Source of the DNA: Kluyvera ascorbata_C
GTDB taxonomy: Bacteria > Pseudomonadota > Gammaproteobacteria > Enterobacterales > Enterobacteriaceae
Assembly (NCBI RefSeq): GCF_044197065.1
Contig: NZ_JBIQOI010000001.1
Span: 372,001-436,000 of the forward strand
DNA: 64,000 nucleotides
Direction of reading: 5' to 3'
The translations under genes and the position numbers were made by a program. The notes under the pieces are model-generated. The model was not told the origin of the DNA. It worked only from the letters and a program-made list of their open reading frames with translations, and did not search any database. Below, in pieces: positions 1-8,075 of this stretch. The first letter of the stretch is position 1. Each line of letters begins with the position of its first letter.

Positions 1-569
1 AGGTCATAGCCCGCGGCGAAAGCGTGACAGGTATCGATGCACACGCCAACGCGGGACTTATCTTCCACGCCATCAATGATGGCTGCCAGATGCTCGAACT
101 TAAAGCCGAGGTTGCTGCCCTGACCAGCGGTATTCTCGATCACCGCCGTCACGCCCTCGGTCTGGGTGAGCGCAATGTTGATGGACTCGGCAATACGCGC
201 CAGGCATTTGTCTTCGTCGATTTGCAGCAGATGGCTACCCGGGTGGAAGTTCAGCAACGTCAGCCCCAACTGCTGACAGCGCGTCAGCTCGTCGATAAAG
301 GCTTCACGGGATTTCTCCAGCGCTTCTTCTACCGGATGACCGAGATTAATCAAGTAGCTGTCGTGAGGAAGAATTTGTGCCGGGGTGTAGTGATACTTTT
401 CACAGGCGGCTTTGAAGTCGTCGATAATCTCGGTGGTGAGCGGCGCGGCGCGCCACTGGCGCTGATTTTTGGTGAACAGGGCGAAGGCGGTGGCTTCGAT
501 TTCCGCTGCCCGAATTGCGGCGTTTGCCAGGCCGCCCGCGGCGCTGACGTGCGCTCCGATGTATTTCAT
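1..569 (-). CDS. nfo: Endonuclease IV (Nfo), 3' part cut by window edge
   Basis: AP endonuclease of base-excision repair, which cuts the DNA backbone 5' to abasic sites with a trinuclear zinc centre. The first 189 codons are present and start MKYIGAHVSAAGG. The family motifs PHDSYL and NFHPGSH (zinc histidines), VIENTAGQG and CIDTCHAFAAGYD can all be read. The usual length is about 285 residues, so roughly the last third lies outside the window. The ATG at 567-569 follows GGGAACC on the minus strand. Its upstream region holds an unusual string of hairpins (590-780). Confidence 0.97.
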   Translation of the reverse strand, partial: MKYIGAHVSAAGGLANAAIRAAEIEATAFALFTKNQRQWRAAPLTTEIIDDFKAACEKYHYTPAQILPHDSYLINLGHPVEEALEKSREAFIDELTRCQQLGLTLLNFHPGSHLLQIDEDKCLARIAESINIALTQTEGVTAVIENTAGQGSNLGFKFEHLAAIIDGVEDKSRVGVCIDTCHAFAAGYD

Positions 570-589
570 AATTGGTTCCCTAAATAGTT

Positions 590-780
590 CGAGTTGCAGG
601 AAGGCGGCAAGAGAGAGACAAATTCGTCAGGAACGAATTTGACCAGCCAAAGGCTGACCTCTGGTGAGGGACATGGATGTCCCTCATTAATCCCCGGGAG
701 CGTACTTCAGTACGTGACTGGGGTGAACGAGCGCGGCCAACGCGCCTGCAACTTGAAATATGACGGGAAAACCCGCCATA
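590..780. repeat. Multi-hairpin intergenic element
   Basis: Five consecutive inverted repeats lie between nfo and yeiH. The stems are CAAATTCGT (619-627/633-641), CAGCC (644-648/652-656), TGAGGGACAT (665-674/677-686), CGTAC with a TTCA loop (701-705/710-714) inside CCCC/GGGG (692-695/720-723), and TATGaCGGG against CCCGcCATA (759-767/772-780). The first three are perfect. From memory, the part around 701-780 resembles an intergenic sequence found at several places in enterobacterial genomes, but I cannot name it. It contains no convincing gene. Confidence 0.6.
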
Positions 781-828
781 CTCAAAAGGGGAGAGTATAG
801 CGGGTTCGGGAGGGTTAGTCGTTGTCGA

Positions 829-1881
829 TTATGCCATCACGCTGTGGATGAAGTAGTTAATCGCACCGCCGCCAACAATCAGCCAGATGAACAGCACCAG
901 CGCCATCATCAGCGGTTTTGCACCGGCTTTTTTCAGTGCGCTAACGTGAGTGGTCACACCCAGCGCCGCCATGGCCATCGCCAGCAGAATGGTGTCCAGC
1001 GTAATCAGCATCTGCACAATGCTGTTTGGCAGCAGGTGGAACGAGTTGAAGATAGTGACCACGATGAACATGATGGCAAACCATGGGATCGTGATTTTAC
1101 TTTTCTCGGTCGCACCGGCCGGAGCCAGCTGTTTAACACGAGCCGCCATAAACAGCAGGAACGGAGCCAGCATCATCACGCGCAGCATTTTGGCAATCAC
1201 CGCCGCGTTTTCCGTTTCTGGCGTCACCGCATGGCCCGCCGCAACAACCTGCGCCACTTCGTGCATGGTAGAGCCGATGTAAATGCCGTAAGCCTCAGGG
1301 CTAAACCAGTGCGCCAGCAGCGGGTACATCGCTGGGTAGATAAAGATAGCCAGAGTACCGAAAATCACCACGGTTGCTACCGCGACGGTGACTTTACTCG
1401 CCTCGGCCTTCACCACCGGTTCGGTCGCCAATACCGCTGCCGCGCCACAGATACTGCTCCCTGCGCCAATCAACCAACTGGTGTGTTTATCGAGCCCAAA
1501 GACTTTCTGCCCGAGCCAGCAGGCCATCATAAAGGTACTGCATAGCGTCAGGGCGTCGATGATGATGCCGCTTACGCCCACGTCGGCAATCTGAGCGAAG
1601 GTCAGGCGGAAGCCGTAAAGAATGATGCCCAGACGCAGCAGATGCTGCTTGGCAAACAGCACGCCACCGTCGCAGGACTGCCAGAGTTTTGGGTAAATCG
1701 TGTTACCAATCACCATCCCGAACAGGATGGCCAGCGTCAGAGCACTCATGCCGACGCCTGCGACGGCCGGGATATTGCCGATCCAGACGGCGGCGCCGGT
1801 AATCACGGCGCTAAGCGCGAGCCCTGGGATAAAATGTTTGATACCGCGATGATGATGCGTTTCTAAGGTGACCTGTGTCAT
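829..1881 (-). CDS. yeiH: YeiH/YeeE-type putative sulfate exporter family membrane protein
   Basis: Inner-membrane protein of 350 residues, close in length and sequence to E. coli YeiH (349). It belongs to the UPF0324 family, usually labelled putative sulfate exporter; transport has not been proved for this group as far as I know. About ten hydrophobic segments are visible. Conserved stretches include SCDGGVLFAKQ, WLIGAGSSICGAAAVLATEP and STMHEVAQVVAAGHA. It is transcribed away from the LysR gene yeiE across a 118-bp intergenic region, a layout that suggests control by YeiE. Confidence 0.93.
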   Translation of the reverse strand: MTQVTLETHHHRGIKHFIPGLALSAVITGAAVWIGNIPAVAGVGMSALTLAILFGMVIGNTIYPKLWQSCDGGVLFAKQHLLRLGIILYGFRLTFAQIADVGVSGIIIDALTLCSTFMMACWLGQKVFGLDKHTSWLIGAGSSICGAAAVLATEPVVKAEASKVTVAVATVVIFGTLAIFIYPAMYPLLAHWFSPEAYGIYIGSTMHEVAQVVAAGHAVTPETENAAVIAKMLRVMMLAPFLLFMAARVKQLAPAGATEKSKITIPWFAIMFIVVTIFNSFHLLPNSIVQMLITLDTILLAMAMAALGVTTHVSALKKAGAKPLMMALVLFIWLIVGGGAINYFIHSVMA

Positions 1882-1937
1882 AGCCTTCTCCTTTGTCTGG
1901 CTAAAAGGTTACGCCTCGCTGGTTTAAAGATAAAATT

Positions 1938-1959
1938 GATTATATATTTATAATTAATC
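1938..1959. promoter_or_regulatory. AT-rich imperfect palindrome in yeiH-yeiE divergent promoter
   Basis: An imperfect palindrome beginning GATTA and ending TAATC lies midway between the divergent starts of yeiH and yeiE. LysR regulators usually bind such dyads (T-N11-A) near their own gene and a divergent target. The assignment to YeiE is inference. Confidence 0.35.
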
Positions 1960-1999
1960 GTAATAACTGGTAAGGGCGGTCCGTACGGGCTGAAGCACT

Positions 2000-2866
2000 A
2001 TGCATATCACGCTGCGGCAGTTAGAAGTTTTTGCAGAGGTACTGAAAAGTGGCTCAACGACTCAGGCATCACAGATGCTGGCGCTGTCGCAGTCGGCGGT
2101 GAGCGCGGCGCTGACCGATCTCGAAGGGCAGCTTGGCGTACAGCTTTTTGATCGCGTCGGCAAACGTTTGGTGGTCAACGAGCACGGCCGCCTGCTGTAC
2201 CCGCGCGCGCTGGCGCTGCTGGAACAGGCCGGAGAGATAGAACAGCTGTTCCGTGAAGATAACGGGGCGATTCGCGTCTACGCCAGTAGCACCATCGGCA
2301 ACTATATTCTGCCGGGCATCATCGCCCGCTACCGCAAGGATTTTCCTGCGCTGCCGTTGGAGCTGAGCGTGGGAAATAGCCAGGATGTGATTAACGCGGT
2401 GGCGGACTTCCGCGTCGATATCGGCCTGATTGAAGGCCCATGCCACTCTGCGGATATTATCGCCGAGCCGTGGCTCGATGATGAGCTGGTGGTGTTCTCC
2501 GCGCCGAACAGCGCCTGGCTGCTGGGGGAGGTGACGCTCGAAAAGCTGGCGATGGCGCCGTGGATCCTACGTGAGAAAGGATCGGGCACCCGGGAAATTG
2601 TCGATTACCTGCTGCTTTCGCATCTGCCGCAGTTCCAGATGGGCATGGAATTGGGTAACTCTGAAGCCATCAAACACGCGGTGCGCCACGACCTCGGCAT
2701 TAGCTGCCTGTCGCGGCGGGTGATTGCTGAACAGCTTGAAGCTGGAACGCTGGTGGAAGTGGCCATCCCGCTGCCGACGCTTAGCCGCACGCTGTGGCGC
2801 ATCCATCATCGGCAAAAACACCTCTCCAACGCCCTCAAGCGTTTTCTGCGCTACTGCGATATCTAA
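2000..2866 (+). CDS. yeiE: LysR-family transcriptional regulator YeiE
   Basis: DNA-binding regulator of 288 residues with an N-terminal winged HTH (about residues 1-60, including STTQASQMLALSQSAVSAAL) and a periplasmic-binding-protein-like effector domain (from about 90). It is nearly colinear with E. coli YeiE (293) and a few residues shorter at the C terminus. Published work on orthologues links YeiE to sulfite response and motility in Salmonella and Cronobacter, from memory. It is divergent from yeiH and upstream of lysP on the same strand. Confidence 0.94.
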   Translation: MHITLRQLEVFAEVLKSGSTTQASQMLALSQSAVSAALTDLEGQLGVQLFDRVGKRLVVNEHGRLLYPRALALLEQAGEIEQLFREDNGAIRVYASSTIGNYILPGIIARYRKDFPALPLELSVGNSQDVINAVADFRVDIGLIEGPCHSADIIAEPWLDDELVVFSAPNSAWLLGEVTLEKLAMAPWILREKGSGTREIVDYLLLSHLPQFQMGMELGNSEAIKHAVRHDLGISCLSRRVIAEQLEAGTLVEVAIPLPTLSRTLWRIHHRQKHLSNALKRFLRYCDI

Positions 2867-2892
2867 AATCGCCATCGGATGCTTTACTTATA

Positions 2893-2942
2893 ATAAGAGA
2901 GCGATCATGAAGCTCTCTTATAACTGCGCATTTCTACCGTGA
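2893..2942 (+). promoter_or_regulatory. Perfect 10-bp hairpin and 11-codon mini-ORF upstream of lysP
   Basis: ATAAGAGAGC (2893-2902) pairs with GCTCTCTTAT (2912-2921) around a 9-nt loop, between yeiE and lysP. Overlapping it, ATG 2907 opens an 11-codon frame (MKLSYNCAFLP) preceded by GAGAG. A TACAAT box at 2961-2966 is a candidate lysP -10, which would put the hairpin upstream of the lysP start site. It may then serve as the yeiE transcript end or a regulator site. Translation of the mini-ORF is unproved. Confidence 0.4.
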
Positions 2943-3000
2943 TATGCCGGAATCGTCTGTTACAATCGCGCCTCATTTTTTGGATGGATAGCATTTTCAC

Positions 3001-4470
3001 ATGGGTTCCGAAACAAAAACCACACAAGCGCCCGCGTTACGTCGCGAACTCAAGGCGCGTCACCTGACGATGATCGCCATTGGCGGTTCCATCGGTACTG
3101 GCCTGTTTGTTGCGTCCGGCGCAACCATTTCTCAAGCGGGCCCGGGCGGCGCGCTGTTTTCCTATATTCTGATTGGCCTGATGGTGTACTTCCTGATGAC
3201 CAGTCTTGGCGAACTGGCAGCCTATATGCCGGTATCCGGTTCTTTTGCCACCTATGGTCAGAACTATGTGGAAGAGGGCTTCGGCTTCGCGCTGGGCTGG
3301 AACTACTGGTACAACTGGGCGGTAACGATCGCCGTTGACCTGGTGGCCGCACAGCTGGTGATGAGCTGGTGGTTCCCGGATACTCCAGGCTGGATCTGGA
3401 GCGCGCTGTTCCTGTGCGTTATCTTCCTGCTGAACTACATCTCGGTGAAAGGCTTCGGCGAAGCGGAATACTGGTTCTCGCTCATCAAAGTGGCGACCGT
3501 TATCATCTTTATTATCGTCGGCATCATGATGATCCTCGGCATCTTCAAAGGTGCACAGCCTGTGGGCTGGAGCAACTGGACAACCGGCGACGCGCCGTTT
3601 GCCGGTGGGTTATCGGCGATGATTGGCGTGGCGATGATCGTCGGCTTCTCCTTCCAGGGTACCGAGCTTATCGGTATTGCGGCGGGCGAATCTGAAGATC
3701 CCGAGAAGAACATTCCACGTGCGGTTCGTCAGGTGTTCTGGCGTATCCTGCTGTTCTATGTGTTCGCGATCCTGATTATCAGTCTGATCATTCCTTACAC
3801 CGACCCAAGCCTGCTGCGTAACGACGTGAAAGATATCTCCGTCAGCCCGTTCACGTTGGTGTTTGAACACGCGGGTCTGCTCTCTGCGGCGGCGATTATG
3901 AACGCGGTTATCCTGACGGCGGTGCTGTCGGCGGGTAACTCCGGGATGTACGCTTCCACCCGTATGCTCTACACCCTGGCCTGCGACGGCAAAGCGCCGC
4001 GCATCTTCTCGAAGCTGTCTCGTGGCGGCGTACCGCGTAACGCGCTGTATGCAACAACCGTGATTGCAGGCCTGTGCTTCCTGACCTCTATGTTTGGCAA
4101 CCAGACCGTTTACCTGTGGCTGCTGAACACCTCCGGGATGACCGGCTTTATCGCCTGGCTGGGGATTGCGATTAGCCATTATCGCTTCCGTCGCGGCTAC
4201 GTGTTGCAGGGTCATGACCTGAACAACCTGCCGTACCGTTCCGGGTTCTTCCCGCTGGGGCCAATCTTCGCCTTCGTACTGTGCCTGATCATTACCCTGG
4301 GCCAGAACTACGAAGCCTTCCTGGCCGATACCATCGACTGGGGCGGCGTAGCGGCAACCTATATCGGTATCCCGCTGTTCCTGGTTATCTGGTTCGGCTA
4401 TAAGCTGACCCGCGGTACGCACTTCGTGAGCTATAGCGAAATGCACTTCCCGGAACGCTTTAAGAAATAA
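3001..4470 (+). CDS. lysP: Lysine-specific permease LysP
   Basis: Twelve-TM amino-acid permease of the APC superfamily that imports L-lysine with protons; in E. coli it also holds the acid-stress sensor CadC inactive. It is 489 residues, the same as E. coli LysP, and almost identical through MIAIGGSIGTGLFVASG and the GFSFQGTELIGIAAGESEDP segment. The start ATG is preceded by GGATGG at a rather long distance, so the ribosome site is weak. E. coli lysP is activated by ArgP, but no ArgP site can be assigned by eye here. A strong terminator follows. Confidence 0.98.
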   Translation: MGSETKTTQAPALRRELKARHLTMIAIGGSIGTGLFVASGATISQAGPGGALFSYILIGLMVYFLMTSLGELAAYMPVSGSFATYGQNYVEEGFGFALGWNYWYNWAVTIAVDLVAAQLVMSWWFPDTPGWIWSALFLCVIFLLNYISVKGFGEAEYWFSLIKVATVIIFIIVGIMMILGIFKGAQPVGWSNWTTGDAPFAGGLSAMIGVAMIVGFSFQGTELIGIAAGESEDPEKNIPRAVRQVFWRILLFYVFAILIISLIIPYTDPSLLRNDVKDISVSPFTLVFEHAGLLSAAAIMNAVILTAVLSAGNSGMYASTRMLYTLACDGKAPRIFSKLSRGGVPRNALYATTVIAGLCFLTSMFGNQTVYLWLLNTSGMTGFIAWLGIAISHYRFRRGYVLQGHDLNNLPYRSGFFPLGPIFAFVLCLIITLGQNYEAFLADTIDWGGVAATYIGIPLFLVIWFGYKLTRGTHFVSYSEMHFPERFKK

Positions 4471-4491
4471 TTAGCCGTTCGGTTAAATGTG

Positions 4492-4519
4492 AAAAACCTC
4501 TCTTCGGAGAGGTTTTTTT
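4492..4519 (+). terminator. Rho-independent terminator of lysP
   Basis: The stem AAAAACCTCTC pairs with GAGAGGTTTTTTT around a TTCG tetraloop, ending in seven T. It is 21 bp past the lysP stop, and its A-tract also allows it to work on the opposite strand. Confidence 0.95.
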
Positions 4520-4558
4520 ATGCCTGCCGCCTATGAAATAGACGTAAATAGTTACTTC

Positions 4559-4601
4559 TTGACATAACTTTAAATAAACTGAATTGATAATCATTATCAT
4601 T
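4559..4601 (+). promoter_or_regulatory. cirA promoter with Fur box
   Basis: TTGACA at 4559-4564 is a perfect -35 hexamer. Downstream, the 19-mer 4580-4598 matches the Fur consensus at 15 of 19 positions; its last 13 bases, GATAATCATTATC, match exactly. This predicts repression by Fe-Fur. About 180 nt separate it from the cirA start, leaving a long leader. In E. coli that leader is the target of the small RNA RyhB, which activates cirA translation (established for E. coli, inferred here). Confidence 0.85.
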
Positions 4602-4778
4602 ACGTTTATTATCACGCCCCATATAAATGGATGAAGCCACTTCCACTCCTGAGGGAAAAACCTGGAGGGACCAGCCACATCTGCATAAAACAACAGGCCG
4701 CCGGTCAGCGGCATTGCAGCAGTGTTGTGAGTAAGACCCCTTTGTTTTAATTCAGTATTCACCTCATGGAGATTGGAA

Positions 4779-6746
4779 ATGTTCAGGTTAAACCCCTTGG
4801 TTCGGGGCGGGCTTTGTGCGTCCGTTATGTCCCTTGCGCTGCCGGTCAGCGCTGCCGATGATAAAGACGTGATGGTCGTGACGGCCGCGGCTACCGAGCA
4901 AAGCGTCAAGGATGCCCCCGCCAGTATCAGCGTGATCACCCAGGAAGACTTGCAGCGCAAACCGGTGCAGAACCTGAAAGATGTGCTGAAAGAAGTCCCG
5001 GGTGTCCAGCTCACCAACGAAGGGGATAACCGTCAGGGCGTGAGTATTCGCGGCCTGGACAGCAGCTATACCCTGATTCTGATCGACGGTAAGCGCGTCA
5101 ACTCGCGTAACGTCGTCTTCCGCCACAATGATTTCGACCTCAACTGGATCCCGGTAGACGCCATCGAGCGCATTGAAGTGGTCCGCGGGCCGATGTCTTC
5201 GCTGTACGGTTCCGATGCGCTGGGCGGCGTGGTCAACATCATCACCAAAAAGATTGGCGCCAAATGGACGGGGACCGTCACAGCCGATACCACCATTCAA
5301 GAACACCGCGACCGTGGGGACACCTGGAACGGTCAGTTCTACACCTCAGGTCCGCTGGTGGACGGCGTGCTTGGCATGAAAGCCTTTGGTAGTCTCGCAA
5401 AACGTGAGAAGGACGACCAGCAGGCTTCCAGCACCAGCGCAACCGGTGAGACTCCGCGCATTGAAGGCTTCACCAGCCGCGATGCGAACGTCGAGTTCGC
5501 CTGGACACCGAACGAAAGCAACGACATTACCGCAGGCTATGGCTTCGACCGCCAGGACCGCGACTCCGATTCGCTCGACCGTAACCGCGTTGAACGTCAG
5601 AACTACTCGTTAAGCCATAACGGCCGCTGGGAACTGGGTAACAGCGAGCTGAAATACTATGGCGAAAAGGTGGTGAACAAGAACCCTGGCAATGCCAATG
5701 AAATCACCTCGGAAAGCAACACCATCGACGGAAAATACGTGCTGCCGCTGGGGGTGATTAACCAACTGGTGACCTTTGGTGGTGAATGGCGCCACGACAA
5801 GCTGAGCGACCCGATTAACCTGACGCGCGGCACCAGCAGCGAAACTTCAGCCAGCCAGTATGCGCTGTTCCTCGAAGATGAATGGCGTATCTTCGAGCCG
5901 CTGGCGCTGACTACCGGTATCCGTATGGACGATCACCAGACCTATGGCGATCACTGGAGCCCGCGTGCGTATCTGGTCTATAACGCGACCGACACCGTGA
6001 CGGTGAAAGGGGGCTGGGCTACGGCGTTTAAAGCCCCTTCTCTGCTGCAACTGAGCCCTGACTGGGCCACCAATTCCTGCCGTGGCGGCTGCCGTATTGT
6101 CGGTAGCCCGGATCTGAAGCCGGAAACCAGCGAGAGCTTCGAAGTCGGTCTTTACTATCAGGGCGAAGAGGGTTGGCTGGAAGGCGTGCAGGCCAACGTC
6201 ACCACCTTCCAGAATGATATCGACGACATGATTAACATCAGTCGTACGCGCGATAAGAATGCTGCGCCGGGTTACCCGAACTTCGTTGGATTTGATAACG
6301 GCGTACCGGTGTTTGCCTACTACAACGTAAACAAAGCGCGTATCCGCGGCGTGGAGTCCGAGTTAAAGGTACCGTTTGGTGACGACTGGAAGGTGACGCT
6401 GAATTATACCTACAACGACGGTCGAGACCTGAGCAACGGCGGTGACAAACCGCTGCAGGAGCTGCCGTTCCATACCGGTAACGGACGTGTAGACTGGAAC
6501 CCGATTCAGGACTGGACGTTCTATCTGGCGGGAAGCTATACCGGTAAGCAGCGGGCTACTACGGCAACCTCGAAAACACCGGGCGGCTATACCACCTGGG
6601 ATATCGGCGGGGCATGGCAGGCGACCAAAGACATCAAGCTGCGCGCGGGCGTGCTTAACGTTGGGGATAAAGACCTGAAGCGTGATGATTACAGCTATAA
6701 CGAAGATGGACGCCGCTACTTTATGGCGGTGGATTACCGCTTCTAA
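4779..6746 (+). CDS. cirA: Catecholate siderophore receptor / colicin I receptor CirA
   Basis: TonB-dependent outer-membrane receptor that imports ferric catecholates and serves as receptor for colicin Ia in E. coli. It has 655 residues: a signal peptide ending ALPVSA-A, a TonB box (DVMVVTAA), a plug domain (about 35-155, with QEDLQRKPVQNLKDVL and GPMSSLYGSDALGGVVNI), and a 22-strand barrel ending in YFMAVDYRF with the usual C-terminal Phe. A TTG two codons upstream (4773) is in frame, but ATG 4779 has GGAG at the proper distance and matches the E. coli start. Confidence 0.96.
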   Translation: MFRLNPLVRGGLCASVMSLALPVSAADDKDVMVVTAAATEQSVKDAPASISVITQEDLQRKPVQNLKDVLKEVPGVQLTNEGDNRQGVSIRGLDSSYTLILIDGKRVNSRNVVFRHNDFDLNWIPVDAIERIEVVRGPMSSLYGSDALGGVVNIITKKIGAKWTGTVTADTTIQEHRDRGDTWNGQFYTSGPLVDGVLGMKAFGSLAKREKDDQQASSTSATGETPRIEGFTSRDANVEFAWTPNESNDITAGYGFDRQDRDSDSLDRNRVERQNYSLSHNGRWELGNSELKYYGEKVVNKNPGNANEITSESNTIDGKYVLPLGVINQLVTFGGEWRHDKLSDPINLTRGTSSETSASQYALFLEDEWRIFEPLALTTGIRMDDHQTYGDHWSPRAYLVYNATDTVTVKGGWATAFKAPSLLQLSPDWATNSCRGGCRIVGSPDLKPETSESFEVGLYYQGEEGWLEGVQANVTTFQNDIDDMINISRTRDKNAAPGYPNFVGFDNGVPVFAYYNVNKARIRGVESELKVPFGDDWKVTLNYTYNDGRDLSNGGDKPLQELPFHTGNGRVDWNPIQDWTFYLAGSYTGKQRATTATSKTPGGYTTWDIGGAWQATKDIKLRAGVLNVGDKDLKRDDYSYNEDGRRYFMAVDYRF

Positions 6747-6757
6747 GGCTGTGCTAA

Positions 6758-6825
6758 CCCCGGCGGCGCTTCGCTTGGCCGGGCTACATACCAGGGTAGC
6801 CCGGGCGAGCGCAGCGACCCCGGGA
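6758..6825. repeat. REP-like inverted pair (CCGGGCTAC family)
   Basis: Two inverted copies of a roughly 30-bp palindromic unit, CCCCGGCGGCGCTTCGCTTG...CCGGGCTAC and its complement. The same unit recurs at 21497, 33557, 54668 and 63818 in this window. It lies between the convergent cirA and GH88 genes. Confidence 0.85.
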
Positions 6826-6830
6826 GTTGC

Positions 6831-6863
6831 AGGCCCGATAGGCGCAACGCCATCGGGCCTTTT
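6831..6863 (+). terminator. Terminator between convergent cirA and GH88 gene
   Basis: AGGCCCGAT (6831-6839) pairs with ATCGGGCCT (6852-6860), continued by an inner GGCG/CGCC stem, and is followed by a short T run. It is placed to end cirA transcripts just before the GH88 stop codon. Confidence 0.75.
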
Positions 6864-6864
6864 C

Positions 6865-8058
6865 TCACCAGTAGCTCTGCCAGTTCTGCGTCGCTCGCAC
6901 CATCGCTTCCATCAGGAAGTAATCCCCCCAGCTACAGCACTCGTCCACGCCAATCCCCCCCTTGAAGTAATAGACCGAATGCTTAAGCAGACCCTGGCCC
7001 GGCGTATGCTCGCGGTTAACGTAACCGTCTAGCATATTGCCAATCATCCGCAGCGCCAGCGTTTCATAGCTCTCACGATCCGGATGGGTAGCGGGCAGAT
7101 GCTTAACCAGCTCCAGCAGGGCGCCGGCTACAATCGCCGCCGCTGAACTGTCGCGCTCGCTGGCAGGATCGGTCAGCGCCAGATCCCAATAGCAGATGAG
7201 ATCCTCCGGCAGCCGATTCAGGTAGTAATTCGCCAGCGTCTGGCTCAGCGTCAGCAGCCGCTCATCCCCGGTGTGCAGGTAGTTCAGCAGGAAACCGTAC
7301 ACGCCCCATGCCTGGCCGCGCGCCCAGCACGAATCGTCGGAGAAGCCCTGATGGGTGTTGCCAAAGCGCGGTTCGCCGGTTTCTACATCCATATACCAGG
7401 TATGGAAGGTCGAGCCGTCTTCACGCACGATATGGCGACGCGCCCGCTCAATATGCTGCTTGGCCGCCTCGGCGTAGCGCGGGTCGCCGCTGGCCGCGCT
7501 GGCTTCATACAGCAGCGGCAGGTTCATGTTGCAGTCAATTATCATGCGGCCCTGTTGCTCTGGGTTATTCAGTTCGCCCCATGCCTGAATGATCCCGGCC
7601 TTCTCGTTGTAGCGTTCCATCAGCGCCTCGGCGGCGAGCAGGGCGATGTAGCCCGCCTCGCGGTTGCCGGTCAGACGCTCGCCCGCCACGCAGGAGAGGC
7701 TATAAAGGAAGCCCAGATCGTGATGGTTAGTGTGGTCGCGGTTAATAATCCGCTGGCCGAAGGAGTGAATATGCTGCTCCGCCAGCGTGCGATAGCGCTC
7801 AAGCCCTGTCCACTCATAGGCCAGCCACAGCTGTCCGGTCCAGAAGCTGGTGGTCCATTCGACGTTATCAATAATCGGATAGACGCCGTTTTTACAGGCC
7901 GCATCCGGGAAGCGCGTGCCAAAATAGTCGGCGTTATCATCAATAGCCTTCAGCAGCGCGGGCATCGCCCCGCGAATTTTACGGCTAATCTCTTCACGTT
8001 CGCCCGGTTTCAGGGTATGTGAGGCGAGCGGTTCTTTTCTGATCTGTTCAGACATCAT
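6865..8058 (-). CDS. GH88 unsaturated glucuronyl hydrolase
   Basis: Predicted to hydrolyse the 4,5-unsaturated uronic acid from the non-reducing end of oligosaccharides made by polysaccharide lyases. The 397-residue protein aligns with Bacillus UGL along its length. The two catalytic aspartates are present at D114 (NHHDLGFLYS) and D175 (MIIDCNMNLPLL), 61 residues apart as in UGL D88/D149. THQG, WARGQAWGVYGF and ERDSSAAAI are also conserved. There is no signal peptide, so it acts in the cytosol on imported sugars. It is last in a three-gene operon, 17 bp after the transporter gene. The exact substrate (glycosaminoglycan, plant or bacterial exopolysaccharide fragments) is unknown. Confidence 0.9.
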   Translation of the reverse strand: MMSEQIRKEPLASHTLKPGEREEISRKIRGAMPALLKAIDDNADYFGTRFPDAACKNGVYPIIDNVEWTTSFWTGQLWLAYEWTGLERYRTLAEQHIHSFGQRIINRDHTNHHDLGFLYSLSCVAGERLTGNREAGYIALLAAEALMERYNEKAGIIQAWGELNNPEQQGRMIIDCNMNLPLLYEASAASGDPRYAEAAKQHIERARRHIVREDGSTFHTWYMDVETGEPRFGNTHQGFSDDSCWARGQAWGVYGFLLNYLHTGDERLLTLSQTLANYYLNRLPEDLICYWDLALTDPASERDSSAAAIVAGALLELVKHLPATHPDRESYETLALRMIGNMLDGYVNREHTPGQGLLKHSVYYFKGGIGVDECCSWGDYFLMEAMVRATQNWQSYW

Positions 8059-8075
8059 GCTGGCATATTCCCGTT

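Noticed and set aside
594..800. 68-codon frame across the hairpin element near nfo
   Set aside because: It runs through palindromes that are better explained as structured non-coding sequence, and no family match is recognisable.
4773..4778. TTG start two codons before the cirA ATG
   Set aside because: ATG 4779 has a well-spaced GGAG and corresponds to the known CirA start.
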